A stretch of DNA of 53,527 nt. It comes from Acidimicrobiia bacterium. GTDB taxonomy: Bacteria; Actinomycetota; Acidimicrobiia; Spongiisociales; Spongiisociaceae. Made by a program: the position numbers and the translations under genes. Below, in pieces: positions 45,574-53,524 of this stretch. Position 1 is the first letter of the stretch; each line of letters begins with the position of its first letter. Location of the stretch: the NCBI GenBank assembly GCA_011523635.1, contig WTGI01000060.1, positions 1 through 53,527 of the forward strand, read 5' to 3'. The notes beneath the pieces are model-generated. The model was not told where the DNA came from. It worked only from the letters and a program-made list of their open reading frames with translations, and made no database searches.

Positions 45574-45883
45574 GGTCTGGTGGGTGAGCTTCGGCCGGCC
45601 GGTCGGAGGCGAGATTCGCAAGACACGCCCTGCCGTGGTCGTCAGCAACGATGCGTCCAACCGGGCGCTGAACCGCCTTCAAGTCGTACCCCTCACGTCC
45701 AACGTCGAACGTCTCTACCCCAGCGAGGCCTACGTGGTCGTCAACGGCAAGCAGCACAAGGCCATGGCCGATCAGATCGCCACGGCCTCCAGAACGCGTT
45801 TGCACCGGAAGATGGGCCGGATCTCCGATCCTGACCTTGCCGAAGTCGAAAGAGCTATCCGCGTCCAACTCGGCCTGGGCTGA
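45551..45883 (+). CDS. mazF: MazF/PemK-type endoribonuclease toxin
   Basis: The 110-residue protein has the MazF pattern: [31 protein letters not shown], the catalytic-loop [15 protein letters not shown], and [17 protein letters not shown], with the arginine and threonine that cut RNA. It follows the antitoxin with overlap and its TGA overlaps the ATG of a tiny membrane protein. Confidence 0.93.
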   Translation: MSQINRGEVWWVSFGRPVGGEIRKTRPAVVVSNDASNRALNRLQVVPLTSNVERLYPSEAYVVVNGKQHKAMADQIATASRTRLHRKMGRISDPDLAEVERAIRVQLGLG

Positions 45884-46050
45884 TGTCCGGCGGCAGGTTC
45901 GAGTTGTTCGGATGGTGCCTGTTCACCGTCTCGGGGGTCATGTTCCTGGTCGCCGCCCTGCGGGCCGGTGACGCGCTCCTGCTGTGGGGCTCCATCACCT
46001 GGCTGGTCGGCGTCGGTTTCTTCCTCGCAGGTATCAGAAGCCGCAGATGA
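45883..46050 (+). CDS. 55-residue YrhK-like membrane protein overlapping mazF
   Basis: The ATG at 45883 shares one base with the mazF stop (TGATG). The frame runs 55 codons to a TGA at 46048 and encodes two hydrophobic segments: LFGWCLFTVSGVMFLVAAL and LLWGSITWLVGVGFFLAGI, joined by a short RAGDAL turn and closed by a basic RSRR. The pattern resembles YrhK-like small membrane proteins. Coupling to mazF suggests it is part of the same transcript, which is not a usual member of mazEF loci; it may only be a fusion of neighbours. Confidence 0.7.
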   Translation: MSGGRFELFGWCLFTVSGVMFLVAALRAGDALLLWGSITWLVGVGFFLAGIRSRR

Positions 46051-46131
46051 CTCAGCGGTGTCTCCGATGCTGACAGTCGACATGGTTGACTAACCCAATA
46101 CACACCACTAGCTTGCCTACATCAGGATCTG

Positions 46132-46159
46132 TACAATGAGAAGGTGCTACCTCATTGTA
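46132..46159 (+). promoter_or_regulatory. 9-bp inverted repeat operator of the AbrB-PIN pair
   Basis: TACAATGAG (46132-46140) and CTCATTGTA (46151-46159) are perfect inverted arms around ten bases. They lie 27-54 bases upstream of the antitoxin ATG, where AbrB-type antitoxins normally bind to repress their own operon. Confidence 0.75.
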
Positions 46160-46185
46160 TATATCAGAGACCATTGGAGGACAGG

Positions 46186-46455
46186 ATGCGGAGTTTCACC
46201 ATGTCCACCACACAACGCAACCAGGTGACGATACCCGGCGAGGTACGACACCATCTCGGCATCGAGCCGCGGGACAAGGTCTCGTTCACTATCGAAGACA
46301 ACGGTGCCGTCCGGCTCCGCAAGGCGCCGTTCACACTCGAGACGGCATACGGGTCGGTGAGGGCCCTGGATGACCATGGGGATCTCGAGGACATCATCCG
46401 GATGGCCAAGGAAGAGAAGGCGGCCGACCTGGTCGACGAGATGACCGGGTTGTGA
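46186..46455 (+). CDS. AbrB/SpoVT-type antitoxin
   Basis: An 89-residue swapped-hairpin AbrB antitoxin: TMSTTQRNQVTIPGEVRHHLGI and DKVSFTIEDNGAVRLRKA form the DNA-binding barrel, followed by an acidic helical tail that binds the toxin. ATG 46186 follows GGAGGACA. It overlaps the PIN toxin start by four bases (GTGA). Confidence 0.88.
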   Translation: MRSFTMSTTQRNQVTIPGEVRHHLGIEPRDKVSFTIEDNGAVRLRKAPFTLETAYGSVRALDDHGDLEDIIRMAKEEKAADLVDEMTGL

Positions 46456-46865
46456 GGTACCTGGACACCAACGTCATCATCCGGTATCTGACCAGGGACG
46501 ACGAGACGAAGGCGGCCGCCTGCTACCGGCTGTTCCAACGGGTGAGCAACGGGCGTGAGGAACTGACCACCTCGGTGGCCACCATCGCCGAGGCCACCTA
46601 CGTGCTGTCCTCCCAGCGCGGCCCTTACCGACTGCAGCCGGACGAAATCGCGGCGAGGCTCCATCCCATCGTGTCGCTACGAGGCCTGGTGATGCCTGAC
46701 AAGCGGGTGTGTATCCGAGCGCTGGACGTGTACGCCCAATACCCGTTCCTCGACTTCGCAGACGCTCTAGGGGTGGCCCATATGGAGGCCAAGGGGACCA
46801 CCGAGATTCTCAGCTACGACAGAGACTTCGACCGGCTTCCCGAAGTAGCGAGAGTCGAGCCCTAG
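46452..46865 (+). CDS. vapC: PIN-domain VapC-type toxin
   Basis: The 137-residue protein has the PIN catalytic acids: MRYLDTNVIIRYLTRDD, then VATIAEATYVLSS, LDFADALGVAHME and ILSYDRDFDRL. VapC toxins cut tRNA or rRNA. It is intact and paired with the AbrB antitoxin. Confidence 0.92.
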   Translation: MRYLDTNVIIRYLTRDDETKAAACYRLFQRVSNGREELTTSVATIAEATYVLSSQRGPYRLQPDEIAARLHPIVSLRGLVMPDKRVCIRALDVYAQYPFLDFADALGVAHMEAKGTTEILSYDRDFDRLPEVARVEP

Positions 46866-46924
46866 GGGAGGTGAGATCGGTACGCAGGCCGGCGGAGCTC
46901 TCGTGCGTTCTTGTGGGGGCGGGA

Positions 46925-47311
46925 CTAGCCGCGTAGCCGGACTCCCGGGACTGTACTGAGGTACTTTACGCTCTGTGGCGCGCGACCACCGGGATCCAAC
47001 ACCTCAAGAGGCACGGGCTCCGTGTAGCGCTTGACGGCTCCCACTTCGATTCCCACAGCTCGGATTGTGGTGCTGAAGTAGTCGAAGAAGTCCTGTCGGT
47101 CTATTCCAGCTACGCCGGCGAACCGGGCCCACAACTCCTCCGGAGTCCCGACAACCTGATTCTCAACATCGAACTCACCCTGAACAGCCTTGACAGGGGA
47201 TGTCACATACACGTACGCCTTCTGTATGTCGTTCGCAAGACGACGCTTACGGAATTCCACCTTCTTGGAACCATCCAGGATCGCATACGCGAAACGTGGT
47301 TTGATCGACAT
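46925..47311 (-). CDS. ASCH/PUA-like domain protein
   Basis: The 128-residue protein opens with MSIKPRFAYAILDGSKKVEFRKRRL, the diagnostic ASCH segment (GxKxxExR), followed by beta strands (AYVYVTSPVKAVQGEFDVE) and a helical region. ASCH and related PUA-fold domains bind RNA or modified nucleotides and occur in TA and coenzyme-modification systems. The ATG overlaps the stop of the upstream three-domain PIN-GNAT gene as TGATG, so the two products are probably made in fixed ratio. It could be the antidote or a specificity factor; nothing in the sequence decides this. Confidence 0.8.
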   Translation of the reverse strand: MSIKPRFAYAILDGSKKVEFRKRRLANDIQKAYVYVTSPVKAVQGEFDVENQVVGTPEELWARFAGVAGIDRQDFFDYFSTTIRAVGIEVGAVKRYTEPVPLEVLDPGGRAPQSVKYLSTVPGVRLRG

Positions 47312-48792
47312 CAGTACACAGCGTCCAGGTTGTCGCTTATCCACTTTAGGGCTCCTTTGTCGATGACCTTTTGGACTGTCTGTGGTGGACCCTTCAGGAC
47401 GTTGTTGTCGATCAAGGTGTGAAACGACCATGGCTCCGACAATAGTCGATCGTGGCGGAATAAGATGGCAAGCACAGACGTATTCCTGCAGAGCTGCCGG
47501 ATCTGCGAATCTGTGTAGACGGTTCGCTGCCCAACGAACTGTCTGATCACAGATGGATCAGTCGACCTGTAGAGGTCTTCGATCACGCCAATGGAAGTAA
47601 CGGCCCGCGCATCCTTTGATCGATAAAACAGAATGGTTGATCCTATAGTGAGGGTAGTGATCTTAGACCGAGTTAGGTAGGCCTTCAATATGGCGTTACC
47701 TGCGGCGGTGGTACCGAACATCCCATGCTGCCTACTCGCCTCTGGGAACAGCACACGGTGCCATCGCGGCTGTATTGGGATTACGAAGGGCTTACTCACG
47801 AGCACGGCGTATGGCCCAAAGCGCCGATTGAACTCAAGAGGATGAACGCTGGCGTCGTTACTCGTGGGGCAGAGATCCTTAACGAGAGCCATTTCACCAC
47901 GGCGCGTTCGTCGGCCAAGGTCACGAAACCCGAAGGCATCCAGCAGGAAGATCAGGTTTTCATGGCGTGGCAGCACCTCGACATACATCTTCTCGTAGTT
48001 CCCGCTGCGAGCATATCCGAATGTCGACTTCAGGAGAAGCTCACCCCGCTTGGTACCTACGGCGTGTTCGGCGACCTTGAAGGTACAGACCTTCAGGACC
48101 CTTCCCCCTATACCATGCGGTTGGTCCGTCTCGGTCTTCAGGATCGCGAGGCCTTCCATTCCCTCGGGAGAATCTCCGATGACAAGGCAATCGCGGTGCT
48201 CACGTTGGACCTTCTGCAGCCATACATCAAATCCGTTGTATTCAGACCGCAGTGACTCGAAGAGGGGATCATGGCTGTTCAACTGATAGCCCTTGAGTTG
48301 TCGTACGGTCGGAAAAGTGGTTGGTTCGTCGAACAGCCGCTCTAGGAGTTCGATTCCACCTTGGATGGTCATGACACGATTGCCGAGCCCTGCCCTCTCC
48401 GCATGTCCACGTAAGCGTTTGTCCTGACTGATCAGAAAGTCAGCCGCGTTGGAGTAGATCGCAGCAAGCATGTGAGAATCCACATCGTCGTTGGGAGAAT
48501 GGGGCTTCGTGTATCCGGCTCGTGAGATCAGCTCCTGCGGGACCTCGAGCGGATCGAGGATGCTCCACTGGCGCATTCGCAGGCGAGACGCCTCTCGGAG
48601 GCTTGAGCTACCTGTTCGGTCTATGTCTCGCTGGGTGGCTGCCGCTAGCCACACCTCACAACCGTGACGGTTGGCGAGCTCTAGTAACCGCGTTGCCCTG
48701 TCGGCATCTGGGTGCCGCCTCCTTGGGGAGATATCAACGCAGGCGTAGAAGACATTTGTATCGAATAGTAGGCGGGGCTGTAGATTATTCAT
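47311..48792 (-). CDS. Three-domain PIN-GNAT-EVE-like protein
   Basis: The 493-residue protein shows an N-terminal PIN nuclease domain (about 1-150): LLFDTNVFYACVD, AATQRDIDRT, the acidic NDDVDSHMLAA and FLISQDKRL. A GNAT acetyltransferase domain follows (about 185-305): CLVIGDSPEGMEGLAIL, a degenerate acetyl-CoA loop AEHAVGTKRGELLL, and YVEVLPRHENLIFLLDAFGF. The C-terminus (about 370-493) resembles EVE/PUA folds: IGSTILFYRSKDARAVTSIGV and RTVYTDSQIRQL. It is followed by the overlapping ASCH gene. Start ATG 48792 sits just behind a TAGATA/TACAGT zone with no ribosome site. Codon use is much less GC-biased than in the core genes. Confidence 0.8.
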   Translation of the reverse strand: MNNLQPRLLFDTNVFYACVDISPRRRHPDADRATRLLELANRHGCEVWLAAATQRDIDRTGSSSLREASRLRMRQWSILDPLEVPQELISRAGYTKPHSPNDDVDSHMLAAIYSNAADFLISQDKRLRGHAERAGLGNRVMTIQGGIELLERLFDEPTTFPTVRQLKGYQLNSHDPLFESLRSEYNGFDVWLQKVQREHRDCLVIGDSPEGMEGLAILKTETDQPHGIGGRVLKVCTFKVAEHAVGTKRGELLLKSTFGYARSGNYEKMYVEVLPRHENLIFLLDAFGFRDLGRRTRRGEMALVKDLCPTSNDASVHPLEFNRRFGPYAVLVSKPFVIPIQPRWHRVLFPEASRQHGMFGTTAAGNAILKAYLTRSKITTLTIGSTILFYRSKDARAVTSIGVIEDLYRSTDPSVIRQFVGQRTVYTDSQIRQLCRNTSVLAILFRHDRLLSEPWSFHTLIDNNVLKGPPQTVQKVIDKGALKWISDNLDAVY

Positions 48793-49128
48793 CGTATCTA
48801 CACTGTACAAACAAGGTGAATACACACATCAGCGAGCCGAAATCGGCAGCAGTGTTTCCGTCAATGGCGCATGCCCGGGACAGACCGCACTGGCCACTGC
48901 ACGAGTTTCTGAATGGTAGTCATACATGACACTAGAGAAGGTACCACAACCCAACGACAATTCATAGGTGTTGATCTGCTGAACGGCAACGCACGCGGCG
49001 GCGGAGAGTGCTACGTGAAGCTGGCCTAGGGTGGTTGCGCTGACCGCAGAACCCGACGCAACCGCCCATGCTTGACTGCTTTTCCTAGCCTTGTTTCGTG
49101 ACAAAGCGATCGCAGACGCCTGCCCATG
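48793..49128. other. Promoter region and gap between two divergent conflict modules
   Basis: These 336 bases separate the PIN-GNAT gene from the RHH-PIN pair. Open frames exist on the minus strand but have no start signal or protein pattern. I see nothing else in it. Confidence 0.4.
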
Positions 49129-49150
49129 CTGTAGCACGTCTGTGCTACAG
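49129..49150 (+). promoter_or_regulatory. Perfect 9-bp inverted repeat at the RHH-PIN promoter
   Basis: CTGTAGCAC (49129-49137) and GTGCTACAG (49142-49150) face each other across GTCT. TACAGT at 49146-49151, inside the right arm, is positioned like a -10 box nine bases before the ATG at 49160. This is the expected place for an RHH antitoxin to repress its own leaderless transcript. Confidence 0.8.
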
Positions 49151-49159
49151 TTCGTATGC

Positions 49160-49387
49160 ATGAGCACCACGACCGTTCGACTCAATGCGGACGACAGGGA
49201 GATCCTCGACGGGTTGGCGCCGTTGTTCGGAGGCAGATCCAACGCCATCCGACAAGCGCTACGCGCGCTGGCGGCTGACCGGAAGCGACACCTCGCCCTC
49301 GAGTCCTTCCTCGACGCGTGGACCGCCGAGGCCGGTCCGGTGGACGAGGAAGCGGTAGCAGCAATGGCGCGGCGCTACGGGCTGTGA
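49160..49387 (+). CDS. Ribbon-helix-helix antitoxin
   Basis: The 75-residue protein is a CopG/RHH antitoxin: STTTVRLNADDREILDGLAP, then GGRSNAIRQALRALAADRK. The acidic C-terminal helix (DEEAVAAMARRYGL) would bind the toxin. ATG 49160 follows the operator-promoter directly. The stop overlaps the next gene (GTGA). Confidence 0.88.
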   Translation: MSTTTVRLNADDREILDGLAPLFGGRSNAIRQALRALAADRKRHLALESFLDAWTAEAGPVDEEAVAAMARRYGL

Positions 49388-49758
49388 TCCTTGACGCCGG
49401 GGTGTTGATCTCGGTCGACCGCGGCGACGAATCCGCACGAGTCTTTCTCACGGCGGTCGCTCGCTCGGGTACACGGCTACATACCAGCCATCCGGTCGTA
49501 GCCCAGGTGCGGAGGGACGGTTCTCGCCAGGCCCGCCTGGCCGCTTTTCTCAAGACGGTCACGGTGCACTCGCTCGATGACGGTCCGTCGGTCGGCAGGC
49601 TTCTGGCGCTCTCTCGCTCGTCGGATGTCGTCGACGGCCATCTCGTCCACCTGGCCCTCCGGCTCGGTGATGACCTTCTGACCAGCGATCCGGACGATCT
49701 CACCAAGCTGGTTGCCGTACTCGGTCCAGCCGGACTGAGGGTTCACCGCTGGCAGTAA
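49384..49758 (+). CDS. vapC: PIN-domain toxin
   Basis: The 124-residue protein has PIN motifs VILDAGVLISVDRGD, TSHPVVAQVRRD, DVVDGHLVHLALRLGDDLLTSD. The first catalytic aspartate is present; the second acid position (usually E) in the PVVAQV segment is not acidic, as in several functional VapC variants. GTG 49384 overlaps the antitoxin stop. Confidence 0.85.
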   Translation: MILDAGVLISVDRGDESARVFLTAVARSGTRLHTSHPVVAQVRRDGSRQARLAAFLKTVTVHSLDDGPSVGRLLALSRSSDVVDGHLVHLALRLGDDLLTSDPDDLTKLVAVLGPAGLRVHRWQ

Positions 49759-49847
49759 GGGGTCGGTCACGCCGAGATGTAGGGCCGGGCCGCAGTGACG
49801 GCATAGAATTCGCCGACCGGAAGACACCGCGGTGAGATCGGGGAGTC

Positions 49848-50723
49848 GTGGGCAGGGCACAACGACGCAGGGAGGAGAACCGTCGACGCAGGCTCGAGGA
49901 GACTCGGGCTACCGAACGGAAGCGCGCCGGCCGGCGCAGGTCCCTCATGATCGTCCTGCCCACGCTGGCTGTGGTGGCCGCGGTGACGGTGTTCGTGGCG
50001 CTAGGACGGGATCCGGCGGGCGAGGAAGCGACCCTCAGCGGAACCGGCGCCATATCGACGGTCGCGGTGGCCGGCGATACGACCGTTCCCTCCGCCGTCG
50101 CGCCGCCGGAAGGATGTCCGGCGCCGGATGGAAGCGACGGGACCAGGATCGACTTCGAGGGTCCTCAGCCGATGTGCATCGACCCTGCCGCCCGCTACAC
50201 CGCCGTGTTCGACACCAGCGAAGGGGAGATGCGCTTCGACTTGGCGGTGGCCGACACGCCGGGGACGGTCAACAACTTCGTGACCCTCGCCCGCTGGGGA
50301 TACTACGACGGCACCCTGCTATTCCGCACCGATCCTTCGATCGACATAATCCAGGGCGGCTCCCCCCACACCAATAGCGCCTCCGACCCGGGGCCCGGTT
50401 ACAGGATCCCCGACGAGCCCTCATTCACGCTGGACCCCGACACGGGCCAACCGGTGGGTCCCTACCGCTACCGACCGGGCCAGCTGGTGATGGCCCGGTC
50501 GGCCGGGTTCGATTCAGGGGGAGCGCAGTTCTTCATCACCACCGGCCCGGACGCCGCCCTCCTGGACTCCCAGGGAATCTACGTGGTGTTCGGCGCCACT
50601 GACGAGGCGGGGCTTGAGGTGGCTCGCTCCATCATGGATCTCCACGTCCCCACCGGTGCCCTGGGAGGCGCCCCGTCGAGGGACGTGATCGTCCATTCCG
50701 TGACGATCGTGGAAGCCACTTAG
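49848..50723 (+). CDS. Cyclophilin-type peptidyl-prolyl isomerase with membrane anchor
   Basis: The 291-residue protein starts with 30 strongly basic residues, then one transmembrane helix (SLMIVLPTLAVVAAVTVFVAL), a threonine/alanine linker and a cyclophilin domain: PGTVNNFVTLARWGYYDGTLLFR, GQLVMARSAGFDSGGAQFFIT and YVVFGATDEAGLEV. It should fold secreted proteins outside the membrane. GTG 49848 follows a GGGGAG. It is the only housekeeping gene in the right-hand TA island. Confidence 0.88.
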   Translation: MGRAQRRREENRRRRLEETRATERKRAGRRRSLMIVLPTLAVVAAVTVFVALGRDPAGEEATLSGTGAISTVAVAGDTTVPSAVAPPEGCPAPDGSDGTRIDFEGPQPMCIDPAARYTAVFDTSEGEMRFDLAVADTPGTVNNFVTLARWGYYDGTLLFRTDPSIDIIQGGSPHTNSASDPGPGYRIPDEPSFTLDPDTGQPVGPYRYRPGQLVMARSAGFDSGGAQFFITTGPDAALLDSQGIYVVFGATDEAGLEVARSIMDLHVPTGALGGAPSRDVIVHSVTIVEAT

Positions 50724-50758
50724 GGCAGTATGAAACGTAGGGGACTACTTCTTGGCGC

Positions 50759-51046
50759 ATGACTAATCTCAGCATCCTTTCATCGGAGCGCTCGGTGCCT
50801 GCCGGGCATTTCAAGGCGCATTGCCTGCGCCTCATGGATGAGGTGGCAGAGACGGGAGCAGCGATCGTCGTGACCAAGCACCGCCGGCCCGTCGTAAGGG
50901 TCACCCCGTTCCCCGAGGATCGTCCCCGGCTGGTCGGATCATGCGTGGGTCAACTGCGGATCATCGCCGATATCGACGACGACCAGGCGATCCCACTGGA
51001 CGATTGGGACATGATCGATACTTCGCGAGATCCCGGTCGGCGGTGA
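50759..51046 (+). CDS. Phd/YefM-type antitoxin with broken toxin gene
   Basis: The 95-residue protein shows SVPAGHFKAHCLRLMDEVAE and GAAIVVTKHRRPVVRVTPF, the Phd/YefM DNA-binding fold. Its C-terminus (LRIIADIDDDQAIPLDDWDM) is a typical toxin-binding tail. The toxin gene after it is reduced to a 3' remnant. Confidence 0.85.
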   Translation: MTNLSILSSERSVPAGHFKAHCLRLMDEVAETGAAIVVTKHRRPVVRVTPFPEDRPRLVGSCVGQLRIIADIDDDQAIPLDDWDMIDTSRDPGRR

Positions 51047-51070
51047 GATCGCCGGCGAGTCGGTATTGCT

Positions 51071-51180
51071 GATGAACACCGGCTGCACAACGATCTTGCT
51101 GATCAACTGATCGTCGCCACGGCCATGCTGGCAGTGCTGCGGTTCGCCACTATGGACAGAAGGATCATCGGCTGGGCAAC
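51071..51180 (+). pseudogene. 3' remnant of a PIN toxin gene
   Basis: The frame reads HRLHNDLADQLIVATAML, then LRFATMDRRIIGW, which is the C-terminal PIN segment with the last conserved acids (DxxD and the TMD position). The first 80-90 codons are gone; only about 25 bases separate the antitoxin stop and this remnant, so an internal deletion removed them. Confidence 0.8.
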
Positions 51181-51245
51181 GGCGGAGCCGGCTCGTTCCG
51201 CTGTTCGACCCCACAATCGAAGCCGGACCGTGATACCACGCGGCC

Positions 51246-52583
51246 TTAAGTCGACTCGGCCCCGGTGGTGTGGCGGCGGTGGCTTCCGCGGTGTCCGGCC
51301 TTGAGGACGCATTGGGCTTTGGCTCGCGGCATCCACTCGGAGCAGGGCGGTCTGGCGGCCAGGCGTGACAGGGGGATGGTGAGGGTGGCGTTGTGGCCGG
51401 TGACGGCGAACGCCTGCGCTCGCTCCCGCGCCTCGCGGTCCCGGATCATGACCTCCAGGTCGCGCTCTTCGATGGCGCGGTACCTGATGGCGGCGCTCGC
51501 AAACGAAACTCGTCCTCGCCCGGTTTCGAGAATCGCTCCCTGGTCGAGCAGGCGCTTCTTGTAGGCGGATGTGTTGGGCGCTGCCGTTCCGAGGCGGAGT
51601 CCTATGTCTCTGAGGCGGGAAGGACCGTCGTCTTCGAGCATCGCGAACAGGAAAAGCTTGTCGGTGGGTGACAGGCGGCTCCAGATCGGCCCGGTCACAT
51701 GGTGGGCGACGTCGTCGTCCATCAGCGTGGCGGCTTGGGCTACGTGGTCGGCGGTTATCTCGGCGGGCGGCGGGCCGGCGAGTTCCCAGATGTGGTGTCC
51801 GATCGACTGGATGGCGTAACCCATACCGCGGGTAGCGGCGCCGGCACGGCGGAGGAGCTGCAGGTCGATGGCTCCGCCGTGGGTCGCAATCGGTCCTTCG
51901 ATCGCCCCCATGGCGTCGTGGATGGTGATGTTGGTGACGCGTTCCCGGTTGCACCGATGGAAGAACGTGAATCCCTCGTTGGTCAGGAGCGTGTAATCGA
52001 TGTGGGGAAGCCCGATGCCGATGAATGCGAGCGGCTGGCGATCGACCTTGGTGATCTGCTGGAGCGCTCCGGCGACCCGGCTGGCCTCCGGCGCGGCCAG
52101 GTTGTGGAATTCGTCTATGACGAGCAGGACGCCGGCGCCTCCGTTTTCGATGGTGGTGGTGACGAGCGCGTCGAGCAGTTTCCGGTAGGTGGGCCGGCGG
52201 GCGGAGGTATTCTCCCAGGTGGCACCGCCACCGACAATCGGTAACGACGTTCCGGTCAGCCTCCGTCTCCGCGGAGGGTCGATGTCGTCAAGGTGCTCGT
52301 ATACCTGCTCCGTTATGGCGGCGACGGCGCCCTCCTCGGGATGTGGCGCGAGGGGCGCGTCGATTCTGATGACCCGCCAGCCCGCGGCCGACGCCTCGTC
52401 CGCGATCGCCGAGGCCAGCGTGGTCTTTCCGACCCCGCGCGGTCCGAGCATCAGCGTGGTGAACTCTTTCCGGGCAGGTCCGGTGGCGAGCACTCGGGCC
52501 ATCCGTCCGATGGCCTCGTCCCGCCCCGCCAGCACGGGTGGTATCCGGCCGAAGTCGGGGGTGAAGGGATTGTGAGGGTTCAT
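51246..52583 (-). CDS. Stand-alone AAA+ ATPase (Orc1/Cdc6-like P-loop protein)
   Basis: The 445-residue protein has FTPDFGRIPPVLAGRDEAIG before Walker A LMLGPRGVGKTTLASAIAD, Walker B VLLVIDEFHNLAAP, a sensor region FIGIGLP, and a C-terminal winged-helix part (LSPTDKLFLFAML, GTAAPNTSAYKKRLLDQGAI). The last 40 residues carry two cysteines and a histidine cluster (CSEWM, QCVLKAGHRGSHRRH), possibly a small metal site. Such ATPases occur alone in actinobacterial genomes and have been linked to plasmid or TA-like functions, without a proven role. ATG 52583 follows GGAGGG. Confidence 0.75.
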   Translation of the reverse strand: MNPHNPFTPDFGRIPPVLAGRDEAIGRMARVLATGPARKEFTTLMLGPRGVGKTTLASAIADEASAAGWRVIRIDAPLAPHPEEGAVAAITEQVYEHLDDIDPPRRRRLTGTSLPIVGGGATWENTSARRPTYRKLLDALVTTTIENGGAGVLLVIDEFHNLAAPEASRVAGALQQITKVDRQPLAFIGIGLPHIDYTLLTNEGFTFFHRCNRERVTNITIHDAMGAIEGPIATHGGAIDLQLLRRAGAATRGMGYAIQSIGHHIWELAGPPPAEITADHVAQAATLMDDDVAHHVTGPIWSRLSPTDKLFLFAMLEDDGPSRLRDIGLRLGTAAPNTSAYKKRLLDQGAILETGRGRVSFASAAIRYRAIEERDLEVMIRDREARERAQAFAVTGHNATLTIPLSRLAARPPCSEWMPRAKAQCVLKAGHRGSHRRHTTGAEST

Positions 52584-52629
52584 CGTCGGAGCCCTCCGCT
52601 AGCTATCCTATTGCTATGATACCGCAAGA

Positions 52630-52647
52630 AGTTATGTGATTATAACT
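52630..52647 (-). promoter_or_regulatory. Palindrome over the ATPase -10 box
   Basis: AGTTAT and ATAACT are inverted arms around six bases. On the minus strand the segment reads AGTTATAATCACATAACT, with TATAAT as a consensus -10 box inside it. It is about 50 bases upstream of the ATPase start. An autoregulatory operator is plausible. Confidence 0.6.
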
Positions 52648-52737
52648 ACTCGCGTGCTAGGCGCTACCGGCGCGTTGCCCGGCTGCCGGAGCTACCACGG
52701 CAGCCGTCCGCCGTCCGCACGTCCTCGGGCGTAGTCC

Positions 52738-52968
52738 ATGGCGACGGTAAGTATTCACGAAGCGAAGACGGATCTCTGCCGCTTGCTGGCGCGGGTCGAG
52801 GCAGGCGAGGAGGTCATCATCGCCCGCCACGGGATGCCGTTTGCTCGCCTCATCCCCTACGCGCGGTCGGGCAGCCCGCTATTCGGGTCGTGGAAGGATC
52901 GGATCACGGTGGACGACAGTTTCTTTGACGCGCTCCCGGACGAGGAGTTGGCCGCCTGGGAGGTCTAG
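52738..52968 (+). CDS. Phd/YefM-type antitoxin with decayed toxin gene
   Basis: The 76-residue protein MATVSIHEAKTDLCRLLARV, GEEVIIARHGMPFARLIPY matches Phd antitoxins of the PhdYefM type; SPLFGSWKDRITVDDSFFD is the toxin-binding part. The stop is three bases before a damaged PIN gene. Confidence 0.9.
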   Translation: MATVSIHEAKTDLCRLLARVEAGEEVIIARHGMPFARLIPYARSGSPLFGSWKDRITVDDSFFDALPDEELAAWEV

Positions 52969-52971
52969 CGG

Positions 52972-53060
52972 GTGCGGATGCCGCTGGATCCGCACCCGCT
53001 TACCTGGTGGATCACAGGAGACATCCGATCACCAGCGGCTGTTTGGTGTTCGTGTCGATC
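52972..53060 (+). pseudogene. Decayed 5' part of a PIN toxin gene
   Basis: The frame starts MRMPLDPHPLTWWITGDIRS, clearly derived from the common PIN beginning RLLLDTHALLWWLTGDPRLS, but with several replaced residues, including the T and A after the first aspartate. The frame leaves homology at about 53050. No complete toxin can be made. Confidence 0.75.
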
Positions 53061-53473
53061 GAGTCGCTGTTCGACGGATACGGGGTCTGCCGGCTCTGGT
53101 GATCCCGGGCCCTTGTTCCCGGCCGTCGGAACCTGCCCCATCAGCAGGTCATGGCTAGGCGGCCGTCAGGGTTGCCGGATGGACTCTAGGTAGGCGAAGA
53201 AGGTCTGCGACCGGCGTTCGGCGGCGCCCGGCTTGCAGCGTGGCCTGGTGTATCTACCAGTTGTGTGGAGTTGGTCGTAACGGCAGTCACCGTTCATGGA
53301 TAGTCCTTCATTCTACCGTGACTCATAGGGGACTCGGACAGACAGATTGTGTAGTTTCGATTATTCTATGACCTAAGCCGTGTTAATGTCTTCACTCATG
53401 ATCCACACCTTGAGCTACGGGTCGAGAGGCCACGATCACATAGCGCCCGAGCCGTCTCTCTCTCTCTCTCTCT
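53061..53473. other. Non-coding right flank with (TC)10 run
   Basis: No gene is recognisable after the toxin remnant. A perfect (TC)10 dinucleotide run occupies 53455-53474 and abuts the terminal repeat. GC content falls toward the end, as it does at the left end. Confidence 0.5.
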
Positions 53474-53524
53474 CCCCTTTACCTTGTTGGGTGGCTCTGA
53501 TGTGTGAGTATCGGGGCTGGTTTG
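53474..53524 (-). repeat. Terminal inverted repeat, right arm
   Basis: Exact reverse complement of 1-51. Only three further bases (CTC) follow before the window ends. Confidence 0.95.

Noticed and set aside
48829-49248. 139-codon minus-strand frame upstream of the PIN-GNAT gene
   Set aside because: It runs through the operator and coding start of the RHH antitoxin and shows no recognisable pattern.
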